DNA of 64,000 nucleotides, taken from Actinophytocola sp036378875 (GTDB taxonomy: Bacteria; Actinomycetota; Actinomycetes; Mycobacteriales; Pseudonocardiaceae). A program made the position numbers and the translations under genes. Below the pieces are notes generated by a model that was given only the letters and a program-made list of their open reading frames with translations, had not been told where the DNA came from and did no database searches. Every line of letters starts with the position of its first letter. The stretch's first letter is position 1. Shown here piece after piece: positions 17,355-25,473 of this stretch. The stretch covers positions 62,001 through 126,000 of the forward strand of contig NZ_DASUVO010000174.1 in assembly GCF_036378875.1 (NCBI RefSeq), read 5' to 3'.

Positions 17355-17392
17355 CCTCCTGGTAGCTACCCCATCAGGGGATCACCAGGAGG
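17355..17392 (-). promoter_or_regulatory. Hairpin enclosing the ribosome binding site of the acyl-CoA dehydrogenase gene
   Basis: Read on the minus strand: CCTCCTGGT, GAT, CCCC, TGAT, GGGG, TAGCT, ACCAGGAGG, then nine bases to the ATG at 17345. The 9-bp outer stem and 4-bp inner stem place the whole AGGAGG ribosome site in the 3' arm. Either it is the terminator of the DHFR-like gene that ends 30 bp upstream (but no T-run follows) or it hides the ribosome site and gates translation. Confidence 0.6.
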
Positions 17393-17421
17393 CGCACTGC
17401 GCGGTAATTGTCCGGTAACGC

Positions 17422-17970
17422 TCACTGGTAGCTCAGCAGCACGGCACGGTTGTCGAACCCGCGCGTCGCGACGAGCCTCAGGTTGAGCCGTTCCCCCACC
17501 GGGAACAGCCGCTTGCCCCCGCCCAGCACCACAGGGTGGACGACCACCTGGTATTCGTCGATCAGGCCGATACGCGCGAGCGCCGCGGCGACCTCGGCAC
17601 CGCCGGTGAGCACCATGTCCTTGCCCTGCTCGGCTTTCAGCGCGCGGACCGTGCCTTCCAGATCGGCGCTGACCCGCGTGTTCCAGCCGGCCTCCGTGAG
17701 CGTGCGGGAGAACACGACCTTCGGCGTGTCCCGCCAGATCGGCGCGAACCTCAGGTCGTGCGGGTGGTCGGAGACCTGGTCGGCGGTGGGCCAGTAGCTG
17801 GACATGAGATCCCAGACCACCCGGCCGTACAGGTAGGTGTCGACCCGCTCCGTCAGGGCGTCGGAGTACGCGGACAGCTCCGGCGTCAACTCCGGCCAGT
17901 CGAACTCCCCGTTGGGCCCGCAGATGAACCCGTCGACCGAGGCGTGCACCCAGTAGATGACCTTCCGCAT
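17422..17970 (-). CDS. Dihydrofolate reductase family protein (RibD C-terminal type)
   Basis: A 182-residue NADPH-binding reductase of the DHFR/RibD superfamily. The opening RKVIYWVHASVDGFI, the central YLYGRVVWDL, the LTGGAEVAAAL nucleotide loop and the end HPVVLGGGKRLF are typical of this group of small actinobacterial YyaP/YwjB-like proteins. The physiological substrate is usually unknown. ATG 17970 has GAGGAG 7 bases upstream. It is divergent from the methyltransferase and probably upstream in a run with the acyl-CoA dehydrogenase. Confidence 0.88.
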   Translation of the reverse strand: MRKVIYWVHASVDGFICGPNGEFDWPELTPELSAYSDALTERVDTYLYGRVVWDLMSSYWPTADQVSDHPHDLRFAPIWRDTPKVVFSRTLTEAGWNTRVSADLEGTVRALKAEQGKDMVLTGGAEVAAALARIGLIDEYQVVVHPVVLGGGKRLFPVGERLNLRLVATRGFDNRAVLLSYQ

Positions 17971-18047
17971 TGTCCCGCTCCTCACGCTTGATGGTTGTGA
18001 CACCAAGTCGGAGCGACGCCCGGGTTCTCGACATCTACGGTGAGACC

Positions 18048-18677
18048 ATGATCGCGGACGGCTGGCTGGAAGACACTCGAACGTCGTACGACACGGTCGC
18101 GACCAGCTACGTCGACATGGTGCCCGACCTCGTGGCCGCCGACCCGTTCCTGCGCGGGGCGCTGGCGTTGTTCGCCGACATGGTGCCGAGCGGCGGCCCG
18201 GTCGCGGACGTCGGCTGCGGCCCGGGACACGTCACCGCACGCCTACACGACCTGGGCATCGACGCCTTTGGCATCGACCTCTCCCCCACCATGATCGAGG
18301 TGGCCCGGCGAGCCCACCCCGCCCTGCGGTTCGAGGTGGGCTCGATGACCGACCTGCCCCTGGCCGACGCCTCGGTCGACGGACTACTCGCCTGGTGGTC
18401 ACTGATCCACATCCCCGACGACGCGATGCCCGCGGTCCTCGCACACTTCCGCCGCGTACTGCGCCAAGGCGGCCCACTGCAAGTCGGCTTCCACGTCGGC
18501 GACGAGTCCCGACTGAAGACGGAAGGCTACGGCGGCCACCCGATGAAGGTCCACGTCCACCGCCGCCAGCCGGACCAGGTGGCGACCTGGCTGACGGACG
18601 CCGGCTTCACGGTCAAAGCCCACCTGAACCTCGACCCACACAGCACCCGCCCACAAGCAATCATCTTCGCGACCTGA
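18048..18677 (+). CDS. Class I SAM-dependent methyltransferase
   Basis: A 209-residue small-molecule methyltransferase. Motif I is VADVGCGPGH near residue 48, followed by the acidic IDLSPTMIEVA (motif II) and DGLLAWWSLIHI (motif IV). The N-terminus (YDTVATSYVDMVPDL) is typical of the UbiE-like/Methyltransf_25 group. ATG 18048 is chosen because it places the start right before this helix; no strong Shine-Dalgarno is seen. Substrate unknown. The repeat-rich gap starts directly after it. Confidence 0.88.
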   Translation: MIADGWLEDTRTSYDTVATSYVDMVPDLVAADPFLRGALALFADMVPSGGPVADVGCGPGHVTARLHDLGIDAFGIDLSPTMIEVARRAHPALRFEVGSMTDLPLADASVDGLLAWWSLIHIPDDAMPAVLAHFRRVLRQGGPLQVGFHVGDESRLKTEGYGGHPMKVHVHRRQPDQVATWLTDAGFTVKAHLNLDPHSTRPQAIIFAT

Positions 18678-18698
18678 GGCTCCCTGCGTTCCGGCAAT

Positions 18699-18922
18699 GC
18701 CACGGGTGCGGTGAAGGGAGCCTTCCTTTTGCTGGGCATTAGGAAGGACGCCTTCCTCGTACGGCCACCTGCTCGAACCGCCCGCAAAACGGACGCTTCC
18801 CGCCGTCAGCCCGCACAACCGCGAACCACCACACGGGTTCAACGCCCCGACGTAGCTCGAGCGGTTCCATGATCAACGCCAACACAGATGGTTGCGCAGG
18901 CATCCCCACCCATACCCCGCAG
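18699..18922 (+). repeat. Composite dispersed repeat, diverged and truncated copy A
   Basis: A degenerate copy of the element seen intact at 19043-19354. It keeps the order: GGTGAAGGGAGCCTTCC and AAGGACGCCTTCCTCG near 18710-18760, CTCGAACCGCCCGC, GGTTCAACGCCCCGACGT, then ATGATCAACGCCAACACAGA and GGTTGCGCAGGCATCC. It stops after the CCACCCATACC segment and lacks the last 120 bases. No gene is supported here. Confidence 0.7.
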
Positions 18923-18981
18923 GGCTCCGTCAAAGTCTTGCTTCTCGGGCGGGCGAGCTGGGTTGCACCGTCAGGTGGTGG

Positions 18982-19354
18982 CTGATGTCCCGAGGGTGCC
19001 CTTCAGGGCATCCGGGAGCCGGCCCTGGCCGAGCGCGGTGCGGTGCGGGGAGCCTTCCTCACCGTGGGCGTGATGAAGGACGCCTTTCCTCGCGCAGCAA
19101 CCGACTCGAACCGCCCGCGAAACGGGCACTTCCCGCAGTCAAACCACGAAACCGCCGCCCGGGCTCAACGCCCCGACATCGCCCGAGACCGTTTCATGAT
19201 CAACGCCAACACAGATGGTTGCGCAGGCATCCCCCACCCATACCCGGGGGGCCACCCCGAGGCCATCGTACCAACCGACACAGACAAAACCCCAGGTCGC
19301 AAGGGCCTGTGGACAACTTTCGGGGGCCAGTCCGAGCGAATGGGACACTCGTGC
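18982..19354 (+). repeat. Composite dispersed repeat, copy B
   Basis: Bases 18982-19042 contain GATGTCCCGAGGGTGCCCTT and a GC-rich link (CTGGCCGAGCGCGGTGCGG). Bases 19043-19354 are the main unit: a GAGCCTTCC/AAGGACGCC stem region, CGAACCGCCCGCGAAACGGG, CAACGCCCCGACATCGCCCG, ATGATCAACGCCAACACAGA, CATCCCCCACCCATACCCGG, CCACCCCGAGGCCATCG, CCTGTGGACAACTTTCG and GAATGGGACACTCGTGC. The copy at 60342-60740 on the other strand matches over the same length. Together with copy A it fills the gap 18678-19465; no gene is seen in it. Confidence 0.8.
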
Positions 19355-19465
19355 GCCACCGCGGATCCGAACGTCGCGCCAGAGAGATGGCGGTTTGTCG
19401 GCATAGGGGGAGTGGGTTCGGGCCGGTGTCTGGGGGAATTCGCGGCCCGAACCCACTCCATCCGG

Positions 19466-20068
19466 TCAGCCACCCGGAGACGGCGGTATGGCGCCGCTGG
19501 GGGGCACGGCGGTCGCGGCGCCGCGGGCTTTGCTGGCCGGAGTTCGGGGGCCGGTCGACGGTGTCGGGGTCTCGACCGGCGGTTTGCCGGAGTCGGTCTT
19601 CGACGGCTTGCCGCCGTCCTTGTCGTTATTGCCCGGGTTGTCCGTCGGACTGCCGTGGGACGACGCCGGGGTGTCCGTGCAGGACGCCGGGCACGGGACG
19701 GACGTCGGCGGTGTGACCTCGTCCGTGGTTCGCGGGTCGAGCCCGGGCGACGAGGGCACGGCCGGCACGGACGCTGGTTCGGTCACCGCCGGCGGGTCGG
19801 CCGGAGGGACGGGCGACGACCACGGCAATGCGCCGCCAGCCGCGGCGACCACCACTCCCGTTGACGCCACCAGACCTCCTATGACCATGGCCTTCACTGT
19901 CAGTGCACGTGCCAGGAGCGACCGGCGTGGCGGGGCGGACGCGGCCGCCCGGAAGGCGGCCACCGCCTGGTGCTCGCCGGTCAGCTCCTCCGGATGCGCG
20001 GGCGCGCTCGCCGCACGCAGCACTGCCCCGAGTGGGTCGGGGTCGTTGCCTCGCGCGTGCATAGTCAT
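19466..20068 (-). CDS. Membrane protein with Pro/Ser/Thr-rich exterior, coupled to sigma factor
   Basis: About 200 residues. The N-terminal 60 residues are cytoplasmic (DPLGAVLRAASAPAHPEELT, then AVAAFRAA), followed by one membrane segment (VIGGLVASTGVVVAAAGGAL) and a 110-residue external tail full of Pro, Ser, Thr, Lys and Asp. Its ATG overlaps the sigma-factor stop (ATGA at 20068-20065), so they are translationally coupled. Position and topology suggest an anti-sigma or sigma-accessory membrane protein, although no ZAS zinc motif is present. The tail looks like a wall-spanning spacer. Confidence 0.75.
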   Translation of the reverse strand: MTMHARGNDPDPLGAVLRAASAPAHPEELTGEHQAVAAFRAAASAPPRRSLLARALTVKAMVIGGLVASTGVVVAAAGGALPWSSPVPPADPPAVTEPASVPAVPSSPGLDPRTTDEVTPPTSVPCPASCTDTPASSHGSPTDNPGNNDKDGGKPSKTDSGKPPVETPTPSTGPRTPASKARGAATAVPPSGAIPPSPGG

Positions 20069-20673
20069 CTCGTCTTTCTTGGCGTCCCGGCGCCCGCGTG
20101 TGTCACACCCGCGTCCGCGCGTTGCTGTTCGAGTCGTTCGGCCAGGGTGCGCAGCCCGCGCCAGACGGCGGTGCGCACCGCGCCCGCCCGCTTGCCCATG
20201 ACCTTGGCCGTGGCCTTCACGTCGAGACCGAGCACGATTCGTAGCAGCACCGCCTCGGCCTGGTCTCTCGGCAGGGTGGCGATGAACGCGACGGTCGCGT
20301 TCGTGGCCGCGAGTCTGATCACCTGTTCGGCCGTGTCCTGCCCGTCCGGCAGATCGGCCACCATGTCCAGCGACACTCCGGTGACCGGCCGTCGCTGGTT
20401 GCGGCGCAGGTGGTCCAGCGCCCGATGCCGTGCGATGGTGGCCGCCCAGCCGCGGAACCCCGCGCCCTCGTCGCGGAACGATCGGATGTCCCGCGCGATC
20501 TGCAGCCACGTCTCCGACGCCAGATCCTCCGCGTCGTCGCCGACCAACCCACGCAAATACCGCAATAGTCCTGGCTGTACCTCCCGGTACAGCAACCGGA
20601 AAGCCGCCTCGTCGCCGCCGCGGGCCGCACGCACCGCGGCGGCCAGATCAGCCGCCGCCTGACCTGCTGTCAC
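20065..20673 (-). CDS. RNA polymerase sigma factor, ECF type
   Basis: A 202-residue sigma-70 family protein with region 2 (FRLLYREVQPGLLRYLRGLV, EDLASETWLQIAR, FRGWAATIARHRALDHLRR) and region 4 (LPRDQAEAVLLRIVLGLD, then KRAGAVRTAVWRGLRTL). GTG 20673 is preferred because GAGG lies 6 bases upstream; ATG 20679 would overlap that ribosome site. It lies 59 bp downstream of the MEDS/ATPase gene on the same strand and overlaps the membrane protein gene. Together they form a likely stress-response module; its target promoters are unknown. Confidence 0.9.
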   Translation of the reverse strand: MTAGQAAADLAAAVRAARGGDEAAFRLLYREVQPGLLRYLRGLVGDDAEDLASETWLQIARDIRSFRDEGAGFRGWAATIARHRALDHLRRNQRRPVTGVSLDMVADLPDGQDTAEQVIRLAATNATVAFIATLPRDQAEAVLLRIVLGLDVKATAKVMGKRAGAVRTAVWRGLRTLAERLEQQRADAGVTHAGAGTPRKTR

Positions 20674-20732
20674 GAACATCCTCGTCTGTTGAACGGCCCC
20701 CTGCCCGTTAGGCGTACAACGGTGCAGAAGTG

Positions 20733-21659
20733 TCACACACGAAGGAACGCGCGGACCGCGGAGCCCTCCTGACCAGCGTGAATTCGGACAAGGTCGGCCA
20801 AATCGTTGACCAGCAGGAGCCCGCGCCCGTTGGGGTTGTCCGGGTCGGCGGGGTGCCGGCCTGCCATCGGGTCGAGCTTGCCTGGCGAGCGGACCTCGCA
20901 CACCACGTGGGTACCGTCGGAGAACACGACCAGGTGACCAGGCCCAGGCGTGTGGACGATGCTGTTGGTCACCAACTCGGTGACGATCAGGGCAAGGTCC
21001 TGCAGGCGTTCCTCGCCCAGCCCGAAGCGCTGGCCCTCCGCGACGGCGAACCGGCGGGCGGTGCCGACGTCGGCCGGCACGGCGATCCGGCAGCCTTCGA
21101 CGGTCGGGGTCGTCATCGGCTGGTTGTAGCGGCTCACGACGTCGTCGGGGTCGTACCGGTCGCTTCGGCTCTGGCCGTCGACGTCCCAGACCTCCGGGTG
21201 CGTGGCGTACGCGTCGGCGATGGCCGTCTCGTCGAGCCCGGCGAGGTCGTACGGGCACAGGATGGTGACGTCCCGTCCGGCGAACGCGGCGTTGATCAGC
21301 GCCTCGTGCTGCACACACGCGGGGTACTCGGTGTCGCTGCGGCCCTGCCAGATCGGCTCGCCGACGATGCGGACGTGCCGGTCGGGATGGGCGTCGGCGA
21401 AGCGCCGCAGCACGCCGGCGATGATCCGGCCGGGGTTGCGGCCCTCGTGGGTCATGTCGAGCAGCTTCACGTCGCCGGCCGCGTCGCCGAGCGCCTCGCG
21501 GACCAGCCGCAACCGGGGGCCGGGCACCGAGACCGCGACCGGCTGCCCGAGATCGAGTCCTTCGGTCACGAAAGGCACGATGGTGGCCTGGTACTCGTCC
21601 TCTGAGCGGTAGAACAGGGCGGGGTGCACGAACCGTGTACTCACCAGACGCCCAGACAT
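20733..21659 (-). CDS. MEDS-domain sensor with anti-sigma-type HATPase (RsbA-like)
   Basis: A 308-residue protein. The first 190 residues are a MEDS (DcmR-type sensory) domain starting HPALFYRSEDEYQ with FVTEGLDLGQPVAVSVPG. The last 120 are a GHKL ATPase of the RsbW/SpoIIAB type with N-box VTELVTNSIVHT and G-box GRGLLLVNDLAD. Such fusions act as anti-sigma or anti-anti-sigma kinases in general stress signalling. ATG 21659 starts directly at the conserved N-terminus; the upstream frame extension is not used. Genes follow in the order sensor, sigma factor, membrane protein. Confidence 0.88.
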   Translation of the reverse strand: MSGRLVSTRFVHPALFYRSEDEYQATIVPFVTEGLDLGQPVAVSVPGPRLRLVREALGDAAGDVKLLDMTHEGRNPGRIIAGVLRRFADAHPDRHVRIVGEPIWQGRSDTEYPACVQHEALINAAFAGRDVTILCPYDLAGLDETAIADAYATHPEVWDVDGQSRSDRYDPDDVVSRYNQPMTTPTVEGCRIAVPADVGTARRFAVAEGQRFGLGEERLQDLALIVTELVTNSIVHTPGPGHLVVFSDGTHVVCEVRSPGKLDPMAGRHPADPDNPNGRGLLLVNDLADLVRIHAGQEGSAVRAFLRV

Positions 21660-21714
21660 ACTGACGAACCTACACTTGCCGGCCGGGAAAGGGCCGGGCC
21701 GAAAGGAACAAACC

Positions 21715-22197
21715 GTGCCCCGCATCGGCATCACCGGCCACACGAACCTGACGCCGGCATCGTTTCCACTGGTCAGCGATGCTATGCGGAGTGCACTGGC
21801 CACCCACGCCGCTGGCGGGCTGTCCGGCGTGACATGCCTCGCTCAGGGTGCCGACCAGGTGTTCGCCCACGCGGTGCTCGACCTGGGCGGGACGCTGCAC
21901 GTGGTGCTGCCCTCGGCGGACTACCGGGAGAACCAGGTGGGCCCCGACAACCTGCCGGAGTTCGACGCCCTCCTCGACCGCGCGGCCACCGTGCACACGA
22001 TGCCGTTCCCCCGCTCGGGCCCGGCGGCCTACATGGCGGCGAGCGAGCACATGCTGGCGAGGATCGACACGCTGATCGCGGTGTGGGACGGCAAGCCGGC
22101 GACGCACTACGGCGGCACAGCGGACGTCGTGGACGCTGCCCGCCACTGCGGCCTCCCCGTCGCGGTGGTCTGGCCACCAGGCGCCAACCGCGCCTGA
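21715..22197 (+). CDS. SLOG-superfamily (DprA/LOG-like) protein
   Basis: A 160-residue Rossmann-like protein. It opens PRIGITGHTNL, has a second glycine loop (CLAQGADQVFAHAVLDLGG), and ends with ARIDTLIAVWDGKPATHYGG, a pattern shared with SLOG nucleotide-binding proteins that sense or cleave nucleotide derivatives. No catalytic PGGxGT motif of LOG phosphoribohydrolases is present, so sensing or binding is more likely than cytokinin-like hydrolysis. GTG 21715 has GAAAGGAA 6-7 bases upstream. It is divergent from the RsbA-like gene (55 bp gap), so promoters are shared. Confidence 0.7.
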   Translation: MPRIGITGHTNLTPASFPLVSDAMRSALATHAAGGLSGVTCLAQGADQVFAHAVLDLGGTLHVVLPSADYRENQVGPDNLPEFDALLDRAATVHTMPFPRSGPAAYMAASEHMLARIDTLIAVWDGKPATHYGGTADVVDAARHCGLPVAVVWPPGANRA

Positions 22198-22413
22198 GCC
22201 GCTCTCCCGGTTTTCGGGTTGTCGAGCCCCAGATCTGTCGTAGAACCGTGAACCCGGTCTGGCGGCAGTCCTCCGGTGACGTGGCGCTGCGCACCCGACC
22301 CCCGCCAGGCACCGACGAAGCGGGCCGTCCCGAAGCAACAACAGCCGCCCGATCACCGGTAGATCCGAGTGACCCACGCGTCGGCACCCGACCGTCGAGG
22401 CAAGATCGCGTTC

Positions 22414-22574
22414 ATGATCAACGCCAACACAGATGGTTGCGTAGGCATCCCCCACCCATACCCGGGGGGCCACCCCGAGGCCATCGTACCAACCGACACG
22501 GACAAAAGCCCTGGTCGCGGGCCCCTGTGGACAACTTTCGCCAACGAGTCCGAGCGAATGGGACACTCGTGCAC
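22414..22574 (+). repeat. Composite dispersed repeat, 3' half only (copy C)
   Basis: Contains only the last 160 bases of the element: ATGATCAACGCCAACACAGA, CATCCCCCACCCATACCCGG, CCACCCCGAGGCCATCG, CCTGTGGACAACTTTCG and GAATGGGACACTCGTGC, with a few substitutions against copies B and D. The 5' boundary falls exactly at the ATGATCAACGCC segment. Bases 22198-22413 upstream contain nothing I recognise. Confidence 0.75.
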
Positions 22575-22606
22575 CGGCTGGCCCTCAGGGCTTACCCAGG
22601 CCGTGC

Positions 22607-23413
22607 TCAGTGCTTCTGTGCCACACCCGCGTAGAGGCCGTCCCGTTCTGGTGCGTCGTCCTCGTCCGGGAGTTCCGGGCGCCACTGGGAGGTGGTGACC
22701 AGGCCTGGGTCGACCAGCTCGAAGTCGCCGAACAGGCGTAGCACCTCGTCGCGGCCGCGGGCGCACACGTTGTTCTGCGAGCTTTTCATGATCTCGGTGA
22801 GCTCGTCGGCCTTGACCGTCGCGAAGTCGTTGGTCAGGTGGCTGATCGCCAGGTAGCTGCCCGACGGGAGGGCGTCGCGGTAGGTCGCGAAGACGCCGTA
22901 CGGGTTCTGGTCGGGGAGCACGTAGTGGCCGATGGTGATGGCCAGCAGACCGATGGGCTTCGTGAAGTCCAGGAGCCGCTGCGTGTCGTAGTCGGTGAGG
23001 ATCAGGCCGGGCTGCGTGATGTCGGCCTGCACGATCGCCGCGTTGTCGTTGTCCTCCAACAGAAGCTGGCCGTGCGCGACCGCGACGTGCTCGTTGTCGA
23101 CGTACACGACCCGTGCCCTCGGGTCGACACCCTGTGCGATCTCGTGCACGTTGCCGACCGTGGGGATGCCGGAGCCGAGGTCGAGGAACTGGCGGATGCC
23201 CTGGTCGAGCATGAAGAGCACAACACGCCGCATGAACGCGCGATTCATGATCGCGAAGCGCTTTGCTTCGGGCTGGACGGCGAGGATCTTCTCGAGGAAC
23301 TCCCGGTCCACCGCGAAGTTGTGGCTGCCGCCGAGCAGGCAGTCGTACATTCGCGCGGCGCTGGGCTTGTCTATGTTGACAGTTGTCGGTACCCAGTTGG
23401 TCTGTTGTGACAC
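22607..23413 (-). CDS. SAM-dependent methyltransferase, DUF574 family
   Basis: A 268-residue protein of the DUF574 (Methyltransf_19) family that is hugely expanded in filamentous actinomycetes. Family marks are SAARMYDCLLGGSHNFAVDR at the start, DLGSGIPTVGNVHEIAQ (SAM motif I), VYVDNEHVAVAHGQ, and GHYVLPDQNPYG. Substrates are not established for most members. It is divergent from the S9 peptidase with 48 bp between starts. ATG 23413 begins at the conserved N-terminus. Confidence 0.92.
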   Translation of the reverse strand: MSQQTNWVPTTVNIDKPSAARMYDCLLGGSHNFAVDREFLEKILAVQPEAKRFAIMNRAFMRRVVLFMLDQGIRQFLDLGSGIPTVGNVHEIAQGVDPRARVVYVDNEHVAVAHGQLLLEDNDNAAIVQADITQPGLILTDYDTQRLLDFTKPIGLLAITIGHYVLPDQNPYGVFATYRDALPSGSYLAISHLTNDFATVKADELTEIMKSSQNNVCARGRDEVLRLFGDFELVDPGLVTTSQWRPELPDEDDAPERDGLYAGVAQKH

Positions 23414-23461
23414 TTGTTCGACCTTAGTGGCAACGTTGACCCGGATGGTAGGAACAGCCGG

Positions 23462-25414
23462 GTGACCAACTTCGCCGATCTCGACGAGTACGTCGCTCTC
23501 CCCCGCGCCGCCGGTCTCTGGCTCTCCCCTGACGGACGCCGGCTGGTCGTCGGGGTGTCCGCCCTCGACGAGAAGAAGACCAGGTTCGTGCCCGCGCTGT
23601 GGGAGGTCGACCCGGACGGGAACCGGCCGGCCCGCCAGCTGACCCGGGGCGAGGGTGGCGAGACCGGTGCCGCGTTCACCCCCGATGGTGACCTGCTGTT
23701 CGTCTCGGCGCGGCCCGCCGAGGAAGCGAAGTCATTGTGGCGGCTGCCCGCAGGCGGCGGTGAGGCGGCACAGGTCGCGTCCGCGCCCGGCGGTGTGCGG
23801 GGTGTGGCGGTCGCGCGGGACGCGGGCACGATCGTGTTCGGCGCGAACATGTTGCCGTCGGCCACGACCGCGGCGCACGACGAGGAACTGCACAAACAGC
23901 GCAAGGACGGCGCGGTCGTGGCGATCCTGCACGACGAGTTCCCGGTCCGCTTCTGGGACCACGACCTCGGACCGGCCCGCACCAGGTTGCTCGCCTCCGC
24001 ACCGGGCCAGGAGTTCAGCGACCTCACCGGGCACGTCGGCCGCGCGCTGCATGACGACACCGCCTGGGACATCACGCCGGACGGGCGGACGGTCGTGACC
24101 ATGTGGGCGGTCGCCGAACCCGGTGCCGCGCAACGCGACACGCTCGTGGCCATCGACGTGGCGACCGGTGAGCGGCGCGTTCTCGCCGACCACGCGGACC
24201 ACGACTACAGCGAACCCCACGTTTCCCCGGACGGCACACAGGTCGCTGTCCTCGTACGGAAGCTGCCCACACCCGAGCGGATCGGGGACACCTGGCTGGC
24301 CGTCGTTCCGATGGCCGGCGGCGAACCACGCGCGCTGACCAACTCCTGGGACCGCTGGCCGGGCTCGCCCCGGTGGACGCCGGACGGCACCGCGATCGTG
24401 GTGGTCGCCGACGACCACGGGCACGCACCGCTGTGGCGGGTGGACGCGGCGACCGGCGACGTGACCCGGCTGACGGAGACCGGCGCGTTCACCGACCCGT
24501 CGGTGTCGCCGGACGGGCAATGGGTCTACGCGTTGCGCTCGGCCGTGGACCAGCCGCCGACCCCGTACCGGGTGGCGCTCGACGGCGGCGAAGCGCGACC
24601 GCTACGCGGTCCCGCCCCGGCCGTCGACGTGCCGGGAACGCTCGTCGAGGTCACCGCGACCGCCGAGGACGGCGCACCGCTGCGGGCATGGCTCGCCCGA
24701 CCGGCCGGCGAGGAACCGGCTCCGCTGTTGCTGTTCGTGCACGGCGGCCCGCTCGGGTCATGGAACGCGTGGCACTGGCGGTGGAACCCGTGGCTCGCGG
24801 TCGCTCGCGGTTACGCCGTGCTGCTGCCGGACCCGGCTCTCTCGACGGGCTACGGGCTCGACTTCATCCAACGCGACTGGGGCGAGTGGGGCGGTGCCCC
24901 GTACACCGACCTGATGGCGCTCACGGACGCGGCCGTCGCGCGTCCCGACATCGACGAGACTCGCACGGCGGCGCTGGGCGGCTCGTACGGCGGGTACATG
25001 GCGAACTGGGTGGCCGGCCACACCGACCGCTTCCGCGCGATCGTCACGCACGCGTCGCTGTGGCAGATGGAGCAGATGGGCTCGACCACCGACTGGGCGT
25101 TCGAGTGGGTCCGCGAGATGACCGCCGAATCGGCGGACCGCAACTCACCGCACCAGTTCGCCGACCGCATCACCACCCCGATGCTGGTCATCCACGGCGA
25201 CAAGGACTACCGCGTCCCCATCGGCCAGGCGCTGACCCTGTGGCGGGACCTCACGTCCCGCGAACCCGGCAGGCACAAGTTCCTGTACTTCCCGGACGAG
25301 GGCCACTGGATCCTGAAGCCCAACCACGTGAAGGCCTGGTACGCCACGGTGTTCGCGTTCCTGGCACACCACCTGCACAACGAGGAGTGGCAACCACCGA
25401 AGATCCTCGGCTAG
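23462..25414 (+). CDS. S9 family prolyl oligopeptidase-type peptidase
   Basis: A 650-residue serine peptidase of the acylaminoacyl-peptidase/DPP type. The first 400 residues form a beta-propeller (recurring SPDGRRLV, TPDGDLLF, SPDGTQVAV units). The C-terminal alpha/beta hydrolase has nucleophile motif GGSYGGYMANW, acid region HGDKDYRVP and histidine region FPDEGHWI. It should trim short peptides or N-acyl peptides in the cytoplasm, as no signal peptide is seen. GTG 23462 is preferred to the upstream ATG 23414 because it gives the family N-terminus (FADLDEYVALPRAAGLWLSP). Confidence 0.9.
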   Translation: MTNFADLDEYVALPRAAGLWLSPDGRRLVVGVSALDEKKTRFVPALWEVDPDGNRPARQLTRGEGGETGAAFTPDGDLLFVSARPAEEAKSLWRLPAGGGEAAQVASAPGGVRGVAVARDAGTIVFGANMLPSATTAAHDEELHKQRKDGAVVAILHDEFPVRFWDHDLGPARTRLLASAPGQEFSDLTGHVGRALHDDTAWDITPDGRTVVTMWAVAEPGAAQRDTLVAIDVATGERRVLADHADHDYSEPHVSPDGTQVAVLVRKLPTPERIGDTWLAVVPMAGGEPRALTNSWDRWPGSPRWTPDGTAIVVVADDHGHAPLWRVDAATGDVTRLTETGAFTDPSVSPDGQWVYALRSAVDQPPTPYRVALDGGEARPLRGPAPAVDVPGTLVEVTATAEDGAPLRAWLARPAGEEPAPLLLFVHGGPLGSWNAWHWRWNPWLAVARGYAVLLPDPALSTGYGLDFIQRDWGEWGGAPYTDLMALTDAAVARPDIDETRTAALGGSYGGYMANWVAGHTDRFRAIVTHASLWQMEQMGSTTDWAFEWVREMTAESADRNSPHQFADRITTPMLVIHGDKDYRVPIGQALTLWRDLTSREPGRHKFLYFPDEGHWILKPNHVKAWYATVFAFLAHHLHNEEWQPPKILG

Positions 25415-25416
25415 CG

Positions 25417-25471
25417 AACTGTACGGTCGACCGTATAGTTAGTTTTGAACTATACGGTCGACCGTATGTTT
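25417..25471. repeat. Double palindrome, core TACGGTCGACCGTA (copy 1)
   Basis: Two 24-bp imperfect palindromes, at 25417-25440 and 25448-25471, each with core TACGGTCGACCGTA. They are also inverted copies of each other, separated by 7 bases (AGTTTTG). They fill the 59-bp gap between the convergent ends of the S9 peptidase and the Baeyer-Villiger monooxygenase. As RNA they could form a strong stem-loop in either direction and so act as a bidirectional terminator; as DNA they look like a TetR-type operator pair. Copies occur at 41482-41539 and 53189-53247. Confidence 0.75.
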
Positions 25472-25473
25472 AG

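Noticed and set aside
22414..22698. Repeat-borne frame beginning MINANTDGC, present in copies B and C
   Set aside because: Copy D lacks one base and loses the frame, there is no ribosome site, and DNA identity is as high in the non-frame part, so protein coding is not supported.
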